The notes beneath the pieces are model-generated. The model saw nothing but the letters and a program-made list of their open reading frames with translations, did no database searches and was not told where the DNA came from. From positions 434,001 to 498,000 of the forward strand of contig NZ_JAUHHC010000003.1 of the NCBI RefSeq assembly GCF_030410485.1: a stretch of DNA of 64,000 nt, written 5' to 3'. The first letter of the stretch is position 1. Each line of letters starts with the position of its first letter. Shown piece by piece: positions 19,896 to 29,471 of the stretch. The translations under genes and the position numbers were made by a program. The DNA is from Roseateles violae (GTDB lineage Bacteria > Pseudomonadota > Gammaproteobacteria > Burkholderiales > Burkholderiaceae_C).

Positions 19896-20501
19896 ATGCG
19901 CATCGGCCTGACCGGCGGCATCGGTAGCGGCAAGAGCACCGTCTCGGCCTTCTGGGTCGAGGCCGGCGCCACCGTCATCGACACCGATGCGATCGCGCGC
20001 CAGCTGAGCGCCGCCGGCGGCGCGGCAATGCCGGCGATTGCGGCCGAGTTCGGGCCCGAGCTAGTCGCCGCCGACGGCTCGCTCGATCGCGCCCGCATGC
20101 GCGAGCTGGCATTCGCCGATGCCAGCGCCAAGCGCCGGCTGGAGGCCATCCTGCACCCGCTGATCGGCGCCGAGACGCAGGCCCAGGCCGCCGCGGCGCC
20201 CGGCGATCTGATCGTCTTCGACGTGCCGCTGCTGGTCGAATCGGGCCGCTGGCGCGCGCGCGTCGATCGCGTGCTGCTGGTCGACTGCAGCGAGGCGACG
20301 CAGATCCGCCGCGTGATGGAGCGTTCGGCCTGGAGCCGCGAGGCGGTCGAGGCGGTGCTGCATCAGCAGGCCAGCCGCGAACGGCGTCGCGCCTGCGCCG
20401 ATGCGGTGATCGCCAACGAGCAGGCCAGCCTCGCGCAGCTGCGCGAGCAGGTGCTGACGCTGGCCCGGCTGTGGCGCAAGGAACAAAGCCGCGGGCTGTG
20501 A
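19896..20501 (+). CDS. coaE: Dephospho-CoA kinase
   Basis: Last step of coenzyme A synthesis, phosphorylation of the 3'-hydroxyl of dephospho-CoA. The 201-residue protein starts MRIGLTGGIGSGKST, with P-loop at 7-15, and has the conserved VIDTDAIARQL and VFDVPLLVESG motifs. The ATG at 19896-19898 is used because it abuts the P-loop in all family members; an upstream in-frame start would lie inside pilD. The pilD-coaE-zapD-yacG order is standard in beta- and gamma-proteobacteria. Confidence 0.97.
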   Translation: MRIGLTGGIGSGKSTVSAFWVEAGATVIDTDAIARQLSAAGGAAMPAIAAEFGPELVAADGSLDRARMRELAFADASAKRRLEAILHPLIGAETQAQAAAAPGDLIVFDVPLLVESGRWRARVDRVLLVDCSEATQIRRVMERSAWSREAVEAVLHQQASRERRRACADAVIANEQASLAQLREQVLTLARLWRKEQSRGL

Positions 20502-20560
20502 AACAATCACCGCATCGCTAGCGCTCGCGCGGGCGGCCTTTGCGGACTTCATGCCTGAGG

Positions 20561-21325
20561 ATGACCACCTTGGTCCTTTACGAGTACCCGTTCAACGAGA
20601 GCATCCGCACGATGCTGCGTCTGGAGCATCTGTTCGACCGCCTCGGTCAGCTGATCGCGCGCGAAACCCCGCTGGACCATCATTTCGCCTTGGTGACGAT
20701 CTTCGAGATCATGGACGTGTCCTCGCGCGCCGATCTGAAATCCGATCTGCTGAAGGAGCTGGAGCGGCACAAGGCGCAGCTGAACAGCTACCGCGGCAAG
20801 CCCGGCGTCTCCGAGAGCGCGCTCGACGAGGTGATTGCGCGCATCGACCATGCCTTCAACGGCCTGAACCAGGTGCAGGGCAAGGCCGGCGCCGCGCTGA
20901 CCGGCAACGAATGGCTGATGAGCATCCGCAGCCGCATCAGCATCCCCGGCGGCACCTGCGAATTCGACCTGCCCGCCTATTACAGCTGGCAGCAACTGCT
21001 GCCGGTGCGCCGGCGCAATGACCTGATGCAGTGGACGCAGACCTTGATGCCCTTGGCCGAGGCCTTGCAGGTGCTGCTGGGCCTGCTGCGCGATTCCGGC
21101 TCTCCGCACAAGGTGGCGGCCAGCGGCGGCCAGTTCCAGCAGAGCCTGGCGGCCGGTCGGGTCTATCAGTTGCTGCGCATGCGCATCGATCCGAGCCTGG
21201 GGCTGATCCCCGAGATCAGCGGCCACCGGCTGATGGTCAATATCCGGCTGATGCGCCAGGACGAGGAAGGCCGGCTGAAACAGGCGCCCGAAGACGCCAG
21301 CTTCGAACTGACCTTGTGCGCATGA
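20561..21325 (+). CDS. zapD: Cell division protein ZapD (Z-ring associated)
   Basis: Cytoplasmic protein that cross-links FtsZ filaments. The 254-residue product has the family landmarks [21 protein letters not shown] at the N-terminus, [23 protein letters not shown] in the middle and [13 protein letters not shown] near the end. The ATG at 20561 (MTTLVLYEY) fits family N-termini; TTG 20540 is an alternative. Its last bases overlap yacG by ATGA. Confidence 0.93.
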   Translation: MTTLVLYEYPFNESIRTMLRLEHLFDRLGQLIARETPLDHHFALVTIFEIMDVSSRADLKSDLLKELERHKAQLNSYRGKPGVSESALDEVIARIDHAFNGLNQVQGKAGAALTGNEWLMSIRSRISIPGGTCEFDLPAYYSWQQLLPVRRRNDLMQWTQTLMPLAEALQVLLGLLRDSGSPHKVAASGGQFQQSLAAGRVYQLLRMRIDPSLGLIPEISGHRLMVNIRLMRQDEEGRLKQAPEDASFELTLCA

Positions 21326-21513
21326 GCGAACCCGTCACTCCGAAGATCGTCCGCTGTCCCACCTGCGGCGGCGACAGCGTGTTCGCGCCCAGCAATCCCT
21401 GGCGCCCCTTCTGCTGCGAGCGCTGCCGCCAGATCGATCTGGGCGCCTGGGCCAGCGAGAGCTTCCGCGTCGAGGCGAGCCCGCCGGTCGAGGACGATCA
21501 GCTACCGCACTAG
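21322..21513 (+). CDS. yacG: DNA gyrase inhibitor YacG (zinc protein)
   Basis: Small zinc-finger protein that binds GyrB and blocks DNA binding by gyrase in E. coli. The 63-residue protein shows the four-cysteine site C12-x2-C15-x15-C31-x3-C35 and the [19 protein letters not shown] core. Start and length are normal. It is translationally coupled to zapD (ATGA), and its stop overlaps the convergent HAD-gene stop by 4 bp. Confidence 0.95.
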   Translation: MSEPVTPKIVRCPTCGGDSVFAPSNPWRPFCCERCRQIDLGAWASESFRVEASPPVEDDQLPH

Positions 21514-22127
21514 CCGAGCGCGGCGAGCTCGCGGCGCGCCTGCGCCGCATCGCTGAACAGCAGGCCCTGCCAGCCCAGCGCCCGTGCCGCCTCGATATTG
21601 ACCGGATGGTCGTCGAGAAAGACGCAGCTCTCGGGTGCTACATCCCAACGCTGGCAGGCAAGCCGGAAGATCTCGGCGCGCGGCTTGGACTGCTTGACGC
21701 GGCCGGAGAAGATGCCGTCGTCGAACCACTGGTGCAGCGGATGGCTCTGCTGCAGATGGTCGGCAAAGGGCTCGGGCATGTTCGACAGGTAGAAGAGCCG
21801 GTGGCCCGCGCGCTTGAGCTCCTCGATCAGGGCCACCGTCTCGGTCTGCAGCTGCAGCTCGTCCGGCACCGCGGCGACGACCTGCGCAACCTCGGCCGCC
21901 GGCCAGCCGGTGCGCGCGGCGATGCGCTCGATCACCGTCGGCGCGTCGATCAGGCCCTGGTCGAAGTCGCCCCAGGCGCCGCCGTAGTTCTCGAAGAACT
22001 GGGCGGCGATCTCGCGGCCCTGCTCGGCATCGGCCGCCCGGTGCGGCCAGACGCGCGCCAGAAAACTCGGCGGATGCCAGCGGAACAGCACGCCGCCGAA
22101 GTCGAAGACGATGTTCTTTTTCATCAT
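21510..22127 (-). CDS. HAD-superfamily phosphatase (subfamily IA, YihX-like)
   Basis: A 205-residue cytoplasmic phosphatase. Motif [10 protein letters not shown] (nucleophile D9, with Gly at the usual second Asp, as in YihX-type HADs), motif [11 protein letters not shown], motif [12 protein letters not shown] and motif [11 protein letters not shown] are all present, with a helical cap at about 15-90. YihX of E. coli acts on glucose-1-phosphate; the position right after pgi, in the same operon, fits a hexose-phosphate substrate but does not prove it. The first of two ATG codons (22127) overlaps the pgi stop as ATGA. Confidence 0.85.
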   Translation of the reverse strand: MMKKNIVFDFGGVLFRWHPPSFLARVWPHRAADAEQGREIAAQFFENYGGAWGDFDQGLIDAPTVIERIAARTGWPAAEVAQVVAAVPDELQLQTETVALIEELKRAGHRLFYLSNMPEPFADHLQQSHPLHQWFDDGIFSGRVKQSKPRAEIFRLACQRWDVAPESCVFLDDHPVNIEAARALGWQGLLFSDAAQARRELAALG

Positions 22128-23734
22128 CCGCGCAGCTTCTTCAACAGGCCCGCCGTCGAGCCGTCCAGGCCCGCCGTGTCGCCGCTGGAGAGCCGCGGCA
22201 GCAGGCTGTTGCACAGCGCCTTGCCGAGCTCGACGCCCCATTGGTCGAAGCTGTTGATGCCCCACAGCGCGCCGCTGGTGAACACGCGGTGCTCGTAGAG
22301 CGCGATCAGCGCCCCCAGCGAGCGCGGCGTCAGCGCGTCCAGCAGCAGCGTCGTGCTGGGCCGGTTGCCGGGGAAGCTGCGATGCCGCGCAATCGTCGCG
22401 GCGTCCAGCGAGGCCGAGGCGGTCGGCGCCTTTTCCTGCAGCGCCTCGTCGAAGCGCTTGCCCTGCATCAGCGCCTGCGACTGCGCCAGGCAGTTGGCCA
22501 GCAGCTTCTGGTGCTGGTCGGCCAGACGCTCGGCCAGTTCGCCGCTGGCGCCGAAATTCGGCGTCTTGACGGCAATGAACTCAACCGGGATCACGTCGGT
22601 GCCCTGGTGCAGCATCTGGAAATAGGCGTGCTGGCCGTTCGTGCCGGCCTCGCCCCAGACGACCGGGCTGGTGCCGTAGGGCAAGGGCTGACCCTCGCGG
22701 TCGACGCCCTTGCCGTTGCTTTCCATCTCCAGCTGCTGCAGATAGGCCGGCAGGCGGCGCAGGCCCTGGTGATAGGGCGCGACGCTGCGGCTGCCGAAGC
22801 CGTGGAAATTGCGGTACCACACGTCGATCAGCGCCAGTAGCACCGGCAGATTGCGTTCCAGCGGCGTCTCGGCGAAATGGCGGTCCATCGCATGCGCGCC
22901 GGCCAAGAGCGCGCGGAAGTTGGCGGCGCCGACGGCGATCGCGATGGGCAGGCCGATCACCGACCACAGCGAGTAGCGGCCGCCGACCCAGTCCCAGAAG
23001 CCGAAGCTCGTCGTGATGCCGAAGGCACCGGCCGCCGCGGTGTTGCTGCTGGTGGCGACGAAATGCTTGGCGATGTCCGTCCCACCGGCGGCGAGGAACC
23101 AGGCCTTGGCGGCCAGCGCGTTGGCCAGCGTCTCCTGCGTCGTGAAGGTCTTGGAGGCGATGACGAACAGCGTGGTCGCCGGATCGAGCTGGCGCAAGAC
23201 CGGGGCCAGATCATGCCCGTCGACATTGGAGACAAAATGCAGCCGGATGCCCGGCCGGCCGAAGGCCCGCAGCGCCTGCACGACCATGGCCGGGCCCAGA
23301 TCGCTGCCGCCGATGCCGATGTGGACCACGTCGCTGAAGCCGCGGCCGGGCACCGCCTCGGCGAAGTCCAGCATCGCGGCCAGCGAGGCCTGCACCTCGT
23401 CGCCGAACAGGCCCTCCCCGGCCGGCGCGCGCAGCGCCGTGTGCAGCACCGCGCGGCCCTCGGTCAGATTGATGGCCTCGCCGGCGAACATCGCGTCGCG
23501 CTGCGCCGTGAGGCCGCAGTCGCGCGCCAGTTGCAACAGCAGCTCCAGCGCCCGCGCATCGATGCGGTTCTTGGACAGATCGGCGAAGACCTCGGGCGCC
23601 TGGAAGGACCAGCTCTCGAAGCGCTCCGCCTCGGCGGCAAAGGCCTGGCGCAGATCGAAGCCGCGGCCGGCTGCCTCGTAATGCGCGCGCAGGGCGGCCC
23701 AGGCGGGGCTGCGGTCACAGCGCATGAAGCTCAT
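22124..23734 (-). CDS. pgi: Glucose-6-phosphate isomerase
   Basis: Interconverts glucose-6-phosphate and fructose-6-phosphate. The 536-residue protein carries both SIS-type sugar-phosphate domains, the [12 protein letters not shown] loop, [35 protein letters not shown] and [17 protein letters not shown] near the C-terminus, all classic PGI signatures. It is coupled to tal upstream and to the HAD gene downstream by 4-bp overlaps, in a tal-pgi-HAD operon divergent from zwf-hexR. Confidence 0.97.
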   Translation of the reverse strand: MSFMRCDRSPAWAALRAHYEAAGRGFDLRQAFAAEAERFESWSFQAPEVFADLSKNRIDARALELLLQLARDCGLTAQRDAMFAGEAINLTEGRAVLHTALRAPAGEGLFGDEVQASLAAMLDFAEAVPGRGFSDVVHIGIGGSDLGPAMVVQALRAFGRPGIRLHFVSNVDGHDLAPVLRQLDPATTLFVIASKTFTTQETLANALAAKAWFLAAGGTDIAKHFVATSSNTAAAGAFGITTSFGFWDWVGGRYSLWSVIGLPIAIAVGAANFRALLAGAHAMDRHFAETPLERNLPVLLALIDVWYRNFHGFGSRSVAPYHQGLRRLPAYLQQLEMESNGKGVDREGQPLPYGTSPVVWGEAGTNGQHAYFQMLHQGTDVIPVEFIAVKTPNFGASGELAERLADQHQKLLANCLAQSQALMQGKRFDEALQEKAPTASASLDAATIARHRSFPGNRPSTTLLLDALTPRSLGALIALYEHRVFTSGALWGINSFDQWGVELGKALCNSLLPRLSSGDTAGLDGSTAGLLKKLRG

Positions 23735-24684
23735 CGCAGGCTCTGCTCGATCATCTGGTCCAGCTTGGCCGAATCGACGGCAAAGGCGCGGATGCCCTCG
23801 GCCAGCTTCTCGGTGGCCATCGCGTCCTGGTTCAGCGCGAAGCGGAAACCCGCCTCGTCGAAGGCGACGGCCGGGATGTCGGCCGCGCGGGCCGATTCGG
23901 CGCTCAGCGCCGGCGCCAGCGGCGCGTCCGAGGCCTGCAGCTGGGCCAGCAGGTCCGGGCTGATCGTCAGCAGGTCGCAGCCGGCCAGGGCCTGGATCTG
24001 GCCGATATTGCGGAAGCTAGCACCCATCACCTCGGTCTTGATGCCGTGCTTCTTGTAGTAGTTGTAGATCTGCGTGACCGACTTGACGCCCGGGTCATTG
24101 GCGCCCGCATGGGCGGCCTCGTCCCAGGCCGCGCCGGCGCTCTTCTTGTACCAGTCGTAGATGCGGCCGACGAAGGGCGAGATCAGCTGGATGCCAGCGG
24201 CGCCGCAGGCAACCGCCTGGCAGAAGGCGAACAGCAGGGTCAGGTTGCAGCGGATGCCCTCGCGCTCCAGTTCGGCGGCGGCCTGGATGCCCTCCCAGGT
24301 CGAGGCGATCTTGATCAGCACGCGCTCGCGCTTGACGCCGGCCTGCTCGTACAGCGCCATGATGCGCTTGGCGCGGGCGATGGTCGCCGCCTTGTCGAAG
24401 GACAGGCGCGCATCGACCTCGGTGGAGACGCGGCCCGGCACCACCTTCAGGATCTCCAGGCCAAAGCGCACCAGCACCTGGTCGACGATCTGGTCCAGCG
24501 GCTCGCTCTTGTGGGCGGCGACGGCGTCTTGCAGCAGATGCGCATAGTCGGTCGACTGCACCGCCTTCAGGATCAGCGAGGGATTGGTCGTCGCATCGCG
24601 CGGCGCGAACTGCGCCAGCTGCAAGAAATTGCCGGTGTCGGCGACGACGGTGGTGTGGGTCTTCAGTTGTTCGAGCTGGTTCAT
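23731..24684 (-). CDS. tal: Transaldolase
   Basis: Transfers dihydroxyacetone units between sugar phosphates in the pentose phosphate pathway. The 317-residue protein has the TNPSLILKA motif, [16 protein letters not shown], and the Schiff-base lysine K125 in [12 protein letters not shown]. The ATG at 24682-24684 ([20 protein letters not shown]) matches family starts and follows an AGGAA; the longer in-frame extension upstream would overlap the promoter. It is first in tal-pgi-HAD and divergent from zwf. Confidence 0.97.
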   Translation of the reverse strand: MNQLEQLKTHTTVVADTGNFLQLAQFAPRDATTNPSLILKAVQSTDYAHLLQDAVAAHKSEPLDQIVDQVLVRFGLEILKVVPGRVSTEVDARLSFDKAATIARAKRIMALYEQAGVKRERVLIKIASTWEGIQAAAELEREGIRCNLTLLFAFCQAVACGAAGIQLISPFVGRIYDWYKKSAGAAWDEAAHAGANDPGVKSVTQIYNYYKKHGIKTEVMGASFRNIGQIQALAGCDLLTISPDLLAQLQASDAPLAPALSAESARAADIPAVAFDEAGFRFALNQDAMATEKLAEGIRAFAVDSAKLDQMIEQSLR

Positions 24685-24766
24685 ACGGCGTTCCTGATGG
24701 ATTTCCTGCAAGCCCTTATTAGAACCGCTGGGTGCGGCCAGATTGACCGGCGCAAGAAACTCGTGC

Positions 24767-24796
24767 ATCATAATTCCGGTAACTTCGTTACATCAA
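24767..24796 (-). promoter_or_regulatory. Candidate tal promoter
   Basis: On the minus strand TTGATG (complement of 24791-24796) and TATGAT (complement of 24767-24772) are separated by 18 bp. The spacer contains a GTAAC/GTTAC palindrome that also covers the expected zwf start region. Confidence 0.55.
24778..24792. promoter_or_regulatory. Palindrome between tal and zwf, candidate HexR operator
   Basis: GTAAC (24779-24783), TTC, GTTAC (24787-24791) is a perfect 5-3-5 inverted repeat. Read on the minus strand, TGTAACGAAGTTACC resembles the TGTAAT-N3-ATTACA type of operator known for HexR in gamma-proteobacteria. It sits inside the tal promoter spacer and near the likely zwf start; the hexR gene is the second gene of the zwf operon. 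Confidence 0.6.
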
Positions 24797-24821
24797 GTCA
24801 TTCTTCAGGACCCTGACCCGC

Positions 24822-26267
24822 ATGTCATTCGATCTCGTTTTCTTCGGCGGCACCGGCGACCTCACCTGGCGCAAGCTGATGCCGGCGCTGTTCCAGGCCT
24901 TCCGTCACGGCAAGCTGCCCGAGGGCGGCCGCATCCTGGCCGTCGCCCGCGACGACATGCCCGACGAGCGCTACCGCGAATGGCTGAAGGAACGCTTTCG
25001 CGAGGTCGACGGCCCCAAGCGGCCGAACGACGAGGAGTTCGAGAAGTTCGCCGCCCTGCTGCACTACCGCCGCATGGACCTGTCCCAGCCCGAGCATTAC
25101 CAGCGGCTGAAGGACTGGCTGGAGGAGCGCAATGCCGACACGGTGGTGCTCTATCTCGCCACCAGCCCGCACCTGTTCACCCAGATCTGCGAGCAGCTCG
25201 GCGCCGCCGGCCTGAACCATCCGCGGGTGCGCGTGGTGCTGGAGAAGCCGCTGGGCCATGACCTGGCCAGCGCGCAGGAGATCAACAAGGTCGTGCGCTC
25301 GGTCTTCGCCGAGACCCAGGCCTTCCGCATCGACCATTACCTGGGCAAGCCCTCGGTGCAGAACCTGATGGCCTTGCGCTTCGGCAATGCGCTGTTCGAG
25401 CCGCTGTGGCGGCGCGAGAGCATCGCCAATATCCAGATCACCCTGGCCGAGAGCCTGGGCGTCGGCACCCGCGGGCCCTTCTACGACGGCACCGGCGCGC
25501 TGCGCGACATGATCCAGAACCACGCGCTGCAGCTGCTGACGATGATCGCGATGGAGCCGCCGTCGACCGACGATGCCGACGCGATCCGCGACGAGAAGCT
25601 CAAGGTGCTGCGCTCGCTGAAGCCCTTCACCGCCGAGAGCGTCAGCCGCGACGTCGTGCGCGGCCAGTACCGCGCCGGCACCGTCGACGGCAAGGCCGTG
25701 GTCGGCTATCTGGACGAGGCCAAGGTGCCTGCCGGCAGCCCGACCGAGACCTTTGTCGCCCTGCGCACCGAGGTGCAGAACTGGCGCTGGGCCGGCGTGC
25801 CCTTCTATCTGCGCACCGGCAAGCGCCTGGCCGCGCGCGACGCGCAGATCGTCGTCAACTTCCGCCCGGTGCCGCACCCGATCTTCCCCGGCGCCAACCA
25901 GCCGAACCGGCTGATCATCAAGCTGCAGCCGGAGGACGGGCTGGAACTGCAGCTGCTGGCCGCCAAGGGCAGCGCCAGCGGCGAGGCGCTGACGCCGGTC
26001 TCGCTGGACCTGGACTTCGACAAGGCCTTTGCCAGCAACCGGGTCGGCGCCTACGAGCGCCTGCTGCTGGACGCGATCGCCGGCCGCCTGAACCTGTTCG
26101 TGCGCAGCGACGAGCAGGAGCAGGCCTGGCGCTGGGTCGAACCTATCCTGGACGCCTGGGAGCGCGACGGCAACGGCCCGCGCGCCTACAACGCGGGCTC
26201 CTGGGGGCCGGCCGCGGCCAGCGCGCTGGTCGCGCGCGACGGCTACGCCTGGGCCGAGGAACAATGA
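24822..26267 (+). CDS. zwf: Glucose-6-phosphate 1-dehydrogenase
   Basis: Oxidises glucose-6-phosphate to 6-phosphogluconolactone with NAD(P)+, the entry to the pentose phosphate and Entner-Doudoroff routes. The 481-residue protein has the dinucleotide motif GGTGDL (9-14), EKPLG (141-145), the catalytic RIDHYLGK (169-176) and the C-terminal G6PD domain ending in LDAWERD...YNAGSWGP. Length is normal. It overlaps hexR by ATGA, so enzyme and regulator are co-translated. Confidence 0.97.
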   Translation: MSFDLVFFGGTGDLTWRKLMPALFQAFRHGKLPEGGRILAVARDDMPDERYREWLKERFREVDGPKRPNDEEFEKFAALLHYRRMDLSQPEHYQRLKDWLEERNADTVVLYLATSPHLFTQICEQLGAAGLNHPRVRVVLEKPLGHDLASAQEINKVVRSVFAETQAFRIDHYLGKPSVQNLMALRFGNALFEPLWRRESIANIQITLAESLGVGTRGPFYDGTGALRDMIQNHALQLLTMIAMEPPSTDDADAIRDEKLKVLRSLKPFTAESVSRDVVRGQYRAGTVDGKAVVGYLDEAKVPAGSPTETFVALRTEVQNWRWAGVPFYLRTGKRLAARDAQIVVNFRPVPHPIFPGANQPNRLIIKLQPEDGLELQLLAAKGSASGEALTPVSLDLDFDKAFASNRVGAYERLLLDAIAGRLNLFVRSDEQEQAWRWVEPILDAWERDGNGPRAYNAGSWGPAAASALVARDGYAWAEEQ

Positions 26268-27133
26268 TGAGCATCCTCGAACGGGTCAAGGCGGCGCTGC
26301 CGGCGCTGCCGCCGGCGGAGCAGCGCGTCGCCAAGCTGCTGCTGACCGACGCGCGCGCCTTTGCCAGCCTGCCGGTCACCGAGCTGGCCGACCGGGCCCA
26401 TGTCAGCAAGCCCACCGTCGTGCGCTTCTGCCGCTCGGTCGGCTACGACGGCCTGGCCGACTTCAAGCTGAAGCTGGCCGGCAGCGTCAACGAGGGCGTG
26501 CCCTTTGTGCACCGCGCCGTCGACGAGGACGACAAGCCGGCCGATCTGATCGTCAAGGTGGTCGACAACGCGGTCGCCGCCCTGCTGCACTACCGCAACG
26601 ACGCGGCCAGCCATGCCTTCGAGCGCGCGATCGCGGCGCTGTCGGAATCGGCGCGCCAGGGCCGGCGCATCGAGTTCTACGGCGTCGGCAACTCGGGCAT
26701 CGTCGCGCTCGACGCGCAGCACAAGTTCTTCCGCCTGGGCGTCAATACGGCCGCCTGCAGCGACGGCCATGTGCAGCTGATGAGCGCGACCATGCTGCAG
26801 CCGGGCGACTGCGCGGTGATCATCAGCAATTCGGGGCGCAGCCGCGATCTGCTCGACGCGGCCGAGATCGCCCGCAAGAAGGGCGCGACGACCATCATCA
26901 TCACCGCCAGCGGCTCGCCGCTGGCAGCGCTGGCGCAAAGCCCCGGCCAGATCCTCTTGGCCGTCGACCATCCGGAAGACTTCGACCGCTACAGCCCGAT
27001 GGTGTCGCGGCTGCTGCACCTGACCGCCGTCGACATCCTGACCACCGGGGTCGCTTTGCGCCTGGGTCAGAACCTGCGGCCGATGCTGCAGGAGATCAAG
27101 CGCAATCTGCGCAGCAAGCGCTACGCACAGTAA
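26264..27133 (+). CDS. hexR: HexR-like transcriptional regulator (RpiR family)
   Basis: A 289-residue regulator with an N-terminal RpiR-type helix-turn-helix (about 1-77; VTELADRAHVSKPTVVRFCR) and a C-terminal SIS domain (about 127-255; FYGVGNSGIVA, IISNSGRSRDLL). The SIS domain senses phosphosugars; HexR responds to 2-keto-3-deoxy-6-phosphogluconate in species where it has been studied. Overlap with zwf supports the HexR name. The palindrome between tal and zwf is its most likely binding site. Confidence 0.88.
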   Translation: MMSILERVKAALPALPPAEQRVAKLLLTDARAFASLPVTELADRAHVSKPTVVRFCRSVGYDGLADFKLKLAGSVNEGVPFVHRAVDEDDKPADLIVKVVDNAVAALLHYRNDAASHAFERAIAALSESARQGRRIEFYGVGNSGIVALDAQHKFFRLGVNTAACSDGHVQLMSATMLQPGDCAVIISNSGRSRDLLDAAEIARKKGATTIIITASGSPLAALAQSPGQILLAVDHPEDFDRYSPMVSRLLHLTAVDILTTGVALRLGQNLRPMLQEIKRNLRSKRYAQ

Positions 27134-27146
27134 GCCGCCGCGCGGC

Positions 27147-27458
27147 TCAGGCGGTCGGCACCAGTTCCGGCCACAGCAGTTCGGCCACGCCGTAGACGCG
27201 GGCCAGCTCCTGCAGCTTGGCCGGCACCTCCAGCAGGCGCAGCGGGCGCCCCTCGGCGCCGGCCCAGCGGGCCGCGCTGAGCAGCAGGCTCAGCACGCTG
27301 GAATCGAACTCCGCCAGCGCCGCCAGGCTGATCTGCAGCGGCGCGCCGGGGCCGGCCTGCTCGGCCTGCGCCCGCAGCTCGCGCTGCAGTGCCGCCCACA
27401 GGGCCGGCACCTCGGCCATGCGCACGCGGGCCGGCAGCGCCTGCATCGTCGCCGGCAT
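27147..27458 (-). CDS. mlaB: STAS-domain protein MlaB
   Basis: Cytoplasmic STAS-domain partner of the MlaFE ABC transporter. The 103-residue protein has the conserved loop EFDSSVLSLLLSAARWA; the Ser-Ser pair sits where MlaB carries its conserved SerThr site. It is last in mlaF-E-D-A-C-B, sharing one base with the mlaC stop (TGATG). Convergent with hexR across 13 bp. Confidence 0.88.
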   Translation of the reverse strand: MPATMQALPARVRMAEVPALWAALQRELRAQAEQAGPGAPLQISLAALAEFDSSVLSLLLSAARWAGAEGRPLRLLEVPAKLQELARVYGVAELLWPELVPTA

Positions 27459-28117
27459 CAGGACTTGGCGGGCGCGCTGGCGGCCGCCTTGGCATTGCGA
27501 TCGGCCAGCGCCTTGATCAGGCCATCGATGCCGTTGGCGCCGATCTCCTGGGCAAAGCTGTTGCGGTATTGATCGGCCAGCCAGATGCCCAGCACATTGA
27601 CGTCGTAGATCTTCCAGCCGGCGGGCGTCTTCTCGAGTCGGTAGTCGAGCTGGATCGGGTCGCCCTTGCCGCGGATCTCGGTGCGCACGACGACCTCGGT
27701 GTCCTCGGCGCCGGCGCGCAGCGGCTTCAGCGCGATCGTCTGGTCCTTGACCTGGGTCAGCGCGCCGACATAGGTGCGCACCAGCAGCGCCTTGAACTCG
27801 GTCTCCAGCTTGGCCTGCTGCTCGGGCGTGGCCTGGCGCCAGAAGCGGCCGACCGCCGAAGCGGTCATGCGCTTGAAGTTCACATGCGGCATGACCTTGG
27901 TGTCGACCAGCTGCATGATCTTCTGCACATCGCCGCCCTGGATCGCCTTGTCGCTCTTCAGCGCCTCCAGCGTTTCCAGCGAGAGCTGGCGGATCAGCAG
28001 GTCGGGCGCGCTGTTGTCGGCGGCCAGCGCCGGGCTGCCCAGGCCGGCGGCCAGCGCCAGGGCCATCAGGCCGCCCATCACACGGCGGCGCGTGCCCACG
28101 AAATCGATAGCTCGCAT
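27458..28117 (-). CDS. mlaC: Periplasmic phospholipid shuttle MlaC
   Basis: Soluble periplasmic carrier that moves phospholipid between the MlaA outer-membrane complex and inner-membrane MlaFEDB. The 219-residue protein has a signal peptide ending SPALA (about 1-32) and the MlaC/Ttg2D domain (VMPHVNFKRMTASAVGRFWR, TPAGWKIYDVNVLGIWLADQYR). ATG 28117 is preferred for its AAGGAAG ribosome site; ATG 28144, nine codons upstream, is an alternative. A TRRR before the hydrophobic stretch leaves Tat export possible. Confidence 0.93.
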   Translation of the reverse strand: MRAIDFVGTRRRVMGGLMALALAAGLGSPALAADNSAPDLLIRQLSLETLEALKSDKAIQGGDVQKIMQLVDTKVMPHVNFKRMTASAVGRFWRQATPEQQAKLETEFKALLVRTYVGALTQVKDQTIALKPLRAGAEDTEVVVRTEIRGKGDPIQLDYRLEKTPAGWKIYDVNVLGIWLADQYRNSFAQEIGANGIDGLIKALADRNAKAAASAPAKS

Positions 28118-28181
28118 TGCTTTGCTTCCTTTCACTGTTTTCATGCGGACCCTGCTGCAACGCGCGAGCCCGTCATTCGGT

Positions 28182-28949
28182 TCACGGCCCGGCCTGCGGA
28201 TTCGGCTTCGAGCTGTCCTCTTCCGGCGTCAGCACCTCGTATTCCTCATCGTCATCGAAGCTGCCGCGCATCTGCAGATAGGCATCGCGGTAGAAGGTGT
28301 ACTTGTCCAGCGCGATGCCTTCCAGCATCTGGCCGGCACGCAGGAAGTTCGAGCGCGCATTGACCGTCTTCAGCGTGTAGATCGCCACCTTGCTGTTGCC
28401 GTCGGAGAAGACCCAGGACGGTGAGGCCAGCGCGTCGAAGGGCATGCCCAGCGAGTCCCGCACCGACGAAGGCCCGAACAGCGGCCAGACGATGTAGGCG
28501 CCGGTGGCGAAGCCCCAGCGGCCGAAGGTCTTGCCCATGTCCTGCGTGTTGCGCTCGATGCCGGCCTCCGAGGCCAGGTCGATCAGGCCGGCAAAGCCCA
28601 GCGTGGAGTTGACGGCAAAGCGGAAGCCCTGCAGCACGCCGGCCTTGGGCCGGCCCTGCAACATGAGATTCACCGCCGACCAGGCATCGCCCACATTGTT
28701 GAAGAAATTGTCGACGCCCTGGCGCACCGGCGAGGGGACCAGCTCGCTGTAGGCGGTCGCGATCGGCTTCAGCACCTGCTCGTCCAGCGCATCGTTGAAG
28801 GCGAAGACCTTGCGGTTCCACTTTTCCCAGGGATCGAGCTTCTGGCCCTGCGAGCCGGGCCCGCGCAGGCTGGCGCAGCCGCCGAGCAGCAGGCTTGCCG
28901 CCAGCAGCAGCGGCAGCGTCAAACGGTTCGTACTTCTTCGAGGATTCAC
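28182..28949 (-). CDS. mlaA: Outer-membrane lipoprotein MlaA (VacJ)
   Basis: Removes misplaced phospholipid from the outer leaflet of the outer membrane and passes it to MlaC. The 255-residue protein has a lipoprotein signal with lipobox LLGGC (C25), then the MlaA domain: DPWEKWNRKVFAFNDALD, NNVGDAWSAVNLMLQG and GFATGAYIVWPLFGPSSVRDSLG. An acidic tail follows. It starts with GTG, overlapping the mlaD stop (GTGA). In E. coli mlaA is unlinked; here, as in many beta-proteobacteria, it is part of the mla operon. Confidence 0.95.
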   Translation of the reverse strand: MNPRRSTNRLTLPLLLAASLLLGGCASLRGPGSQGQKLDPWEKWNRKVFAFNDALDEQVLKPIATAYSELVPSPVRQGVDNFFNNVGDAWSAVNLMLQGRPKAGVLQGFRFAVNSTLGFAGLIDLASEAGIERNTQDMGKTFGRWGFATGAYIVWPLFGPSSVRDSLGMPFDALASPSWVFSDGNSKVAIYTLKTVNARSNFLRAGQMLEGIALDKYTFYRDAYLQMRGSFDDDEEYEVLTPEEDSSKPNPQAGP

Positions 28950-29446
28950 GGCTTGCCGTTTCCGCTGGCCGGCGTCGAACCCATCTCGGCCGCCTTGCTG
29001 TTGAGGAATTGCCCGATCAGGTTCTCGAGCACGACGGCCGACTGCGTCTGCGTGATGCGGTCGCCGGCGGCCAGGTTCTTCTCGTCGGCGCCCGGCTCCA
29101 GACCGATGTACTGCTCGCCGAGCAGGCCCGAGGTCAGGATCTTGGCCGAGCTGTCCTTCGGGAAGGCGACGCCCTTGTTCAGATTGATGATGACCTGGGC
29201 CTGGAAGCTCTTGTCGTCGAAGCGGATCGACTCGACGCGGCCGACCACGACGCCGGCGCTCTTCACCGCCGCGCGCGGCTTCAGGCCGCCGATATTGTCG
29301 AAGCGCGCCGTCACCTGGTAGGTCTCGTCGAAATTCAGGCTCAGCAGATTGCCGGCTTTCAGGGCCAGGAACAGCAGGGCCGCGCCGCCCAGCAGCACGA
29401 AGAAACCCACCCACGCATCATGTCGAGAGGCTTGTTGTTGGCTCAT
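28946..29446 (-). CDS. mlaD: Phospholipid-transport MCE protein MlaD
   Basis: Inner-membrane anchored MCE protein whose hexameric ring gives lipid a path from MlaFE to MlaC. The 166-residue product has an N-terminal membrane helix (about 12-31) and an MCE domain (about 38-117; VTARFDNIGGLKPRAAVKSAGVVVG, LTSGLLGEQYIGLEPG). A Ser/Gly-rich end follows. It is in the middle of mlaFEDACB, 25 bp after mlaE. Confidence 0.95.
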   Translation of the reverse strand: MSQQQASRHDAWVGFFVLLGGAALLFLALKAGNLLSLNFDETYQVTARFDNIGGLKPRAAVKSAGVVVGRVESIRFDDKSFQAQVIINLNKGVAFPKDSSAKILTSGLLGEQYIGLEPGADEKNLAAGDRITQTQSAVVLENLIGQFLNSKAAEMGSTPASGNGKP

Positions 29447-29471
29447 CCTCTTCTCCCCAGATCTCTATCCG

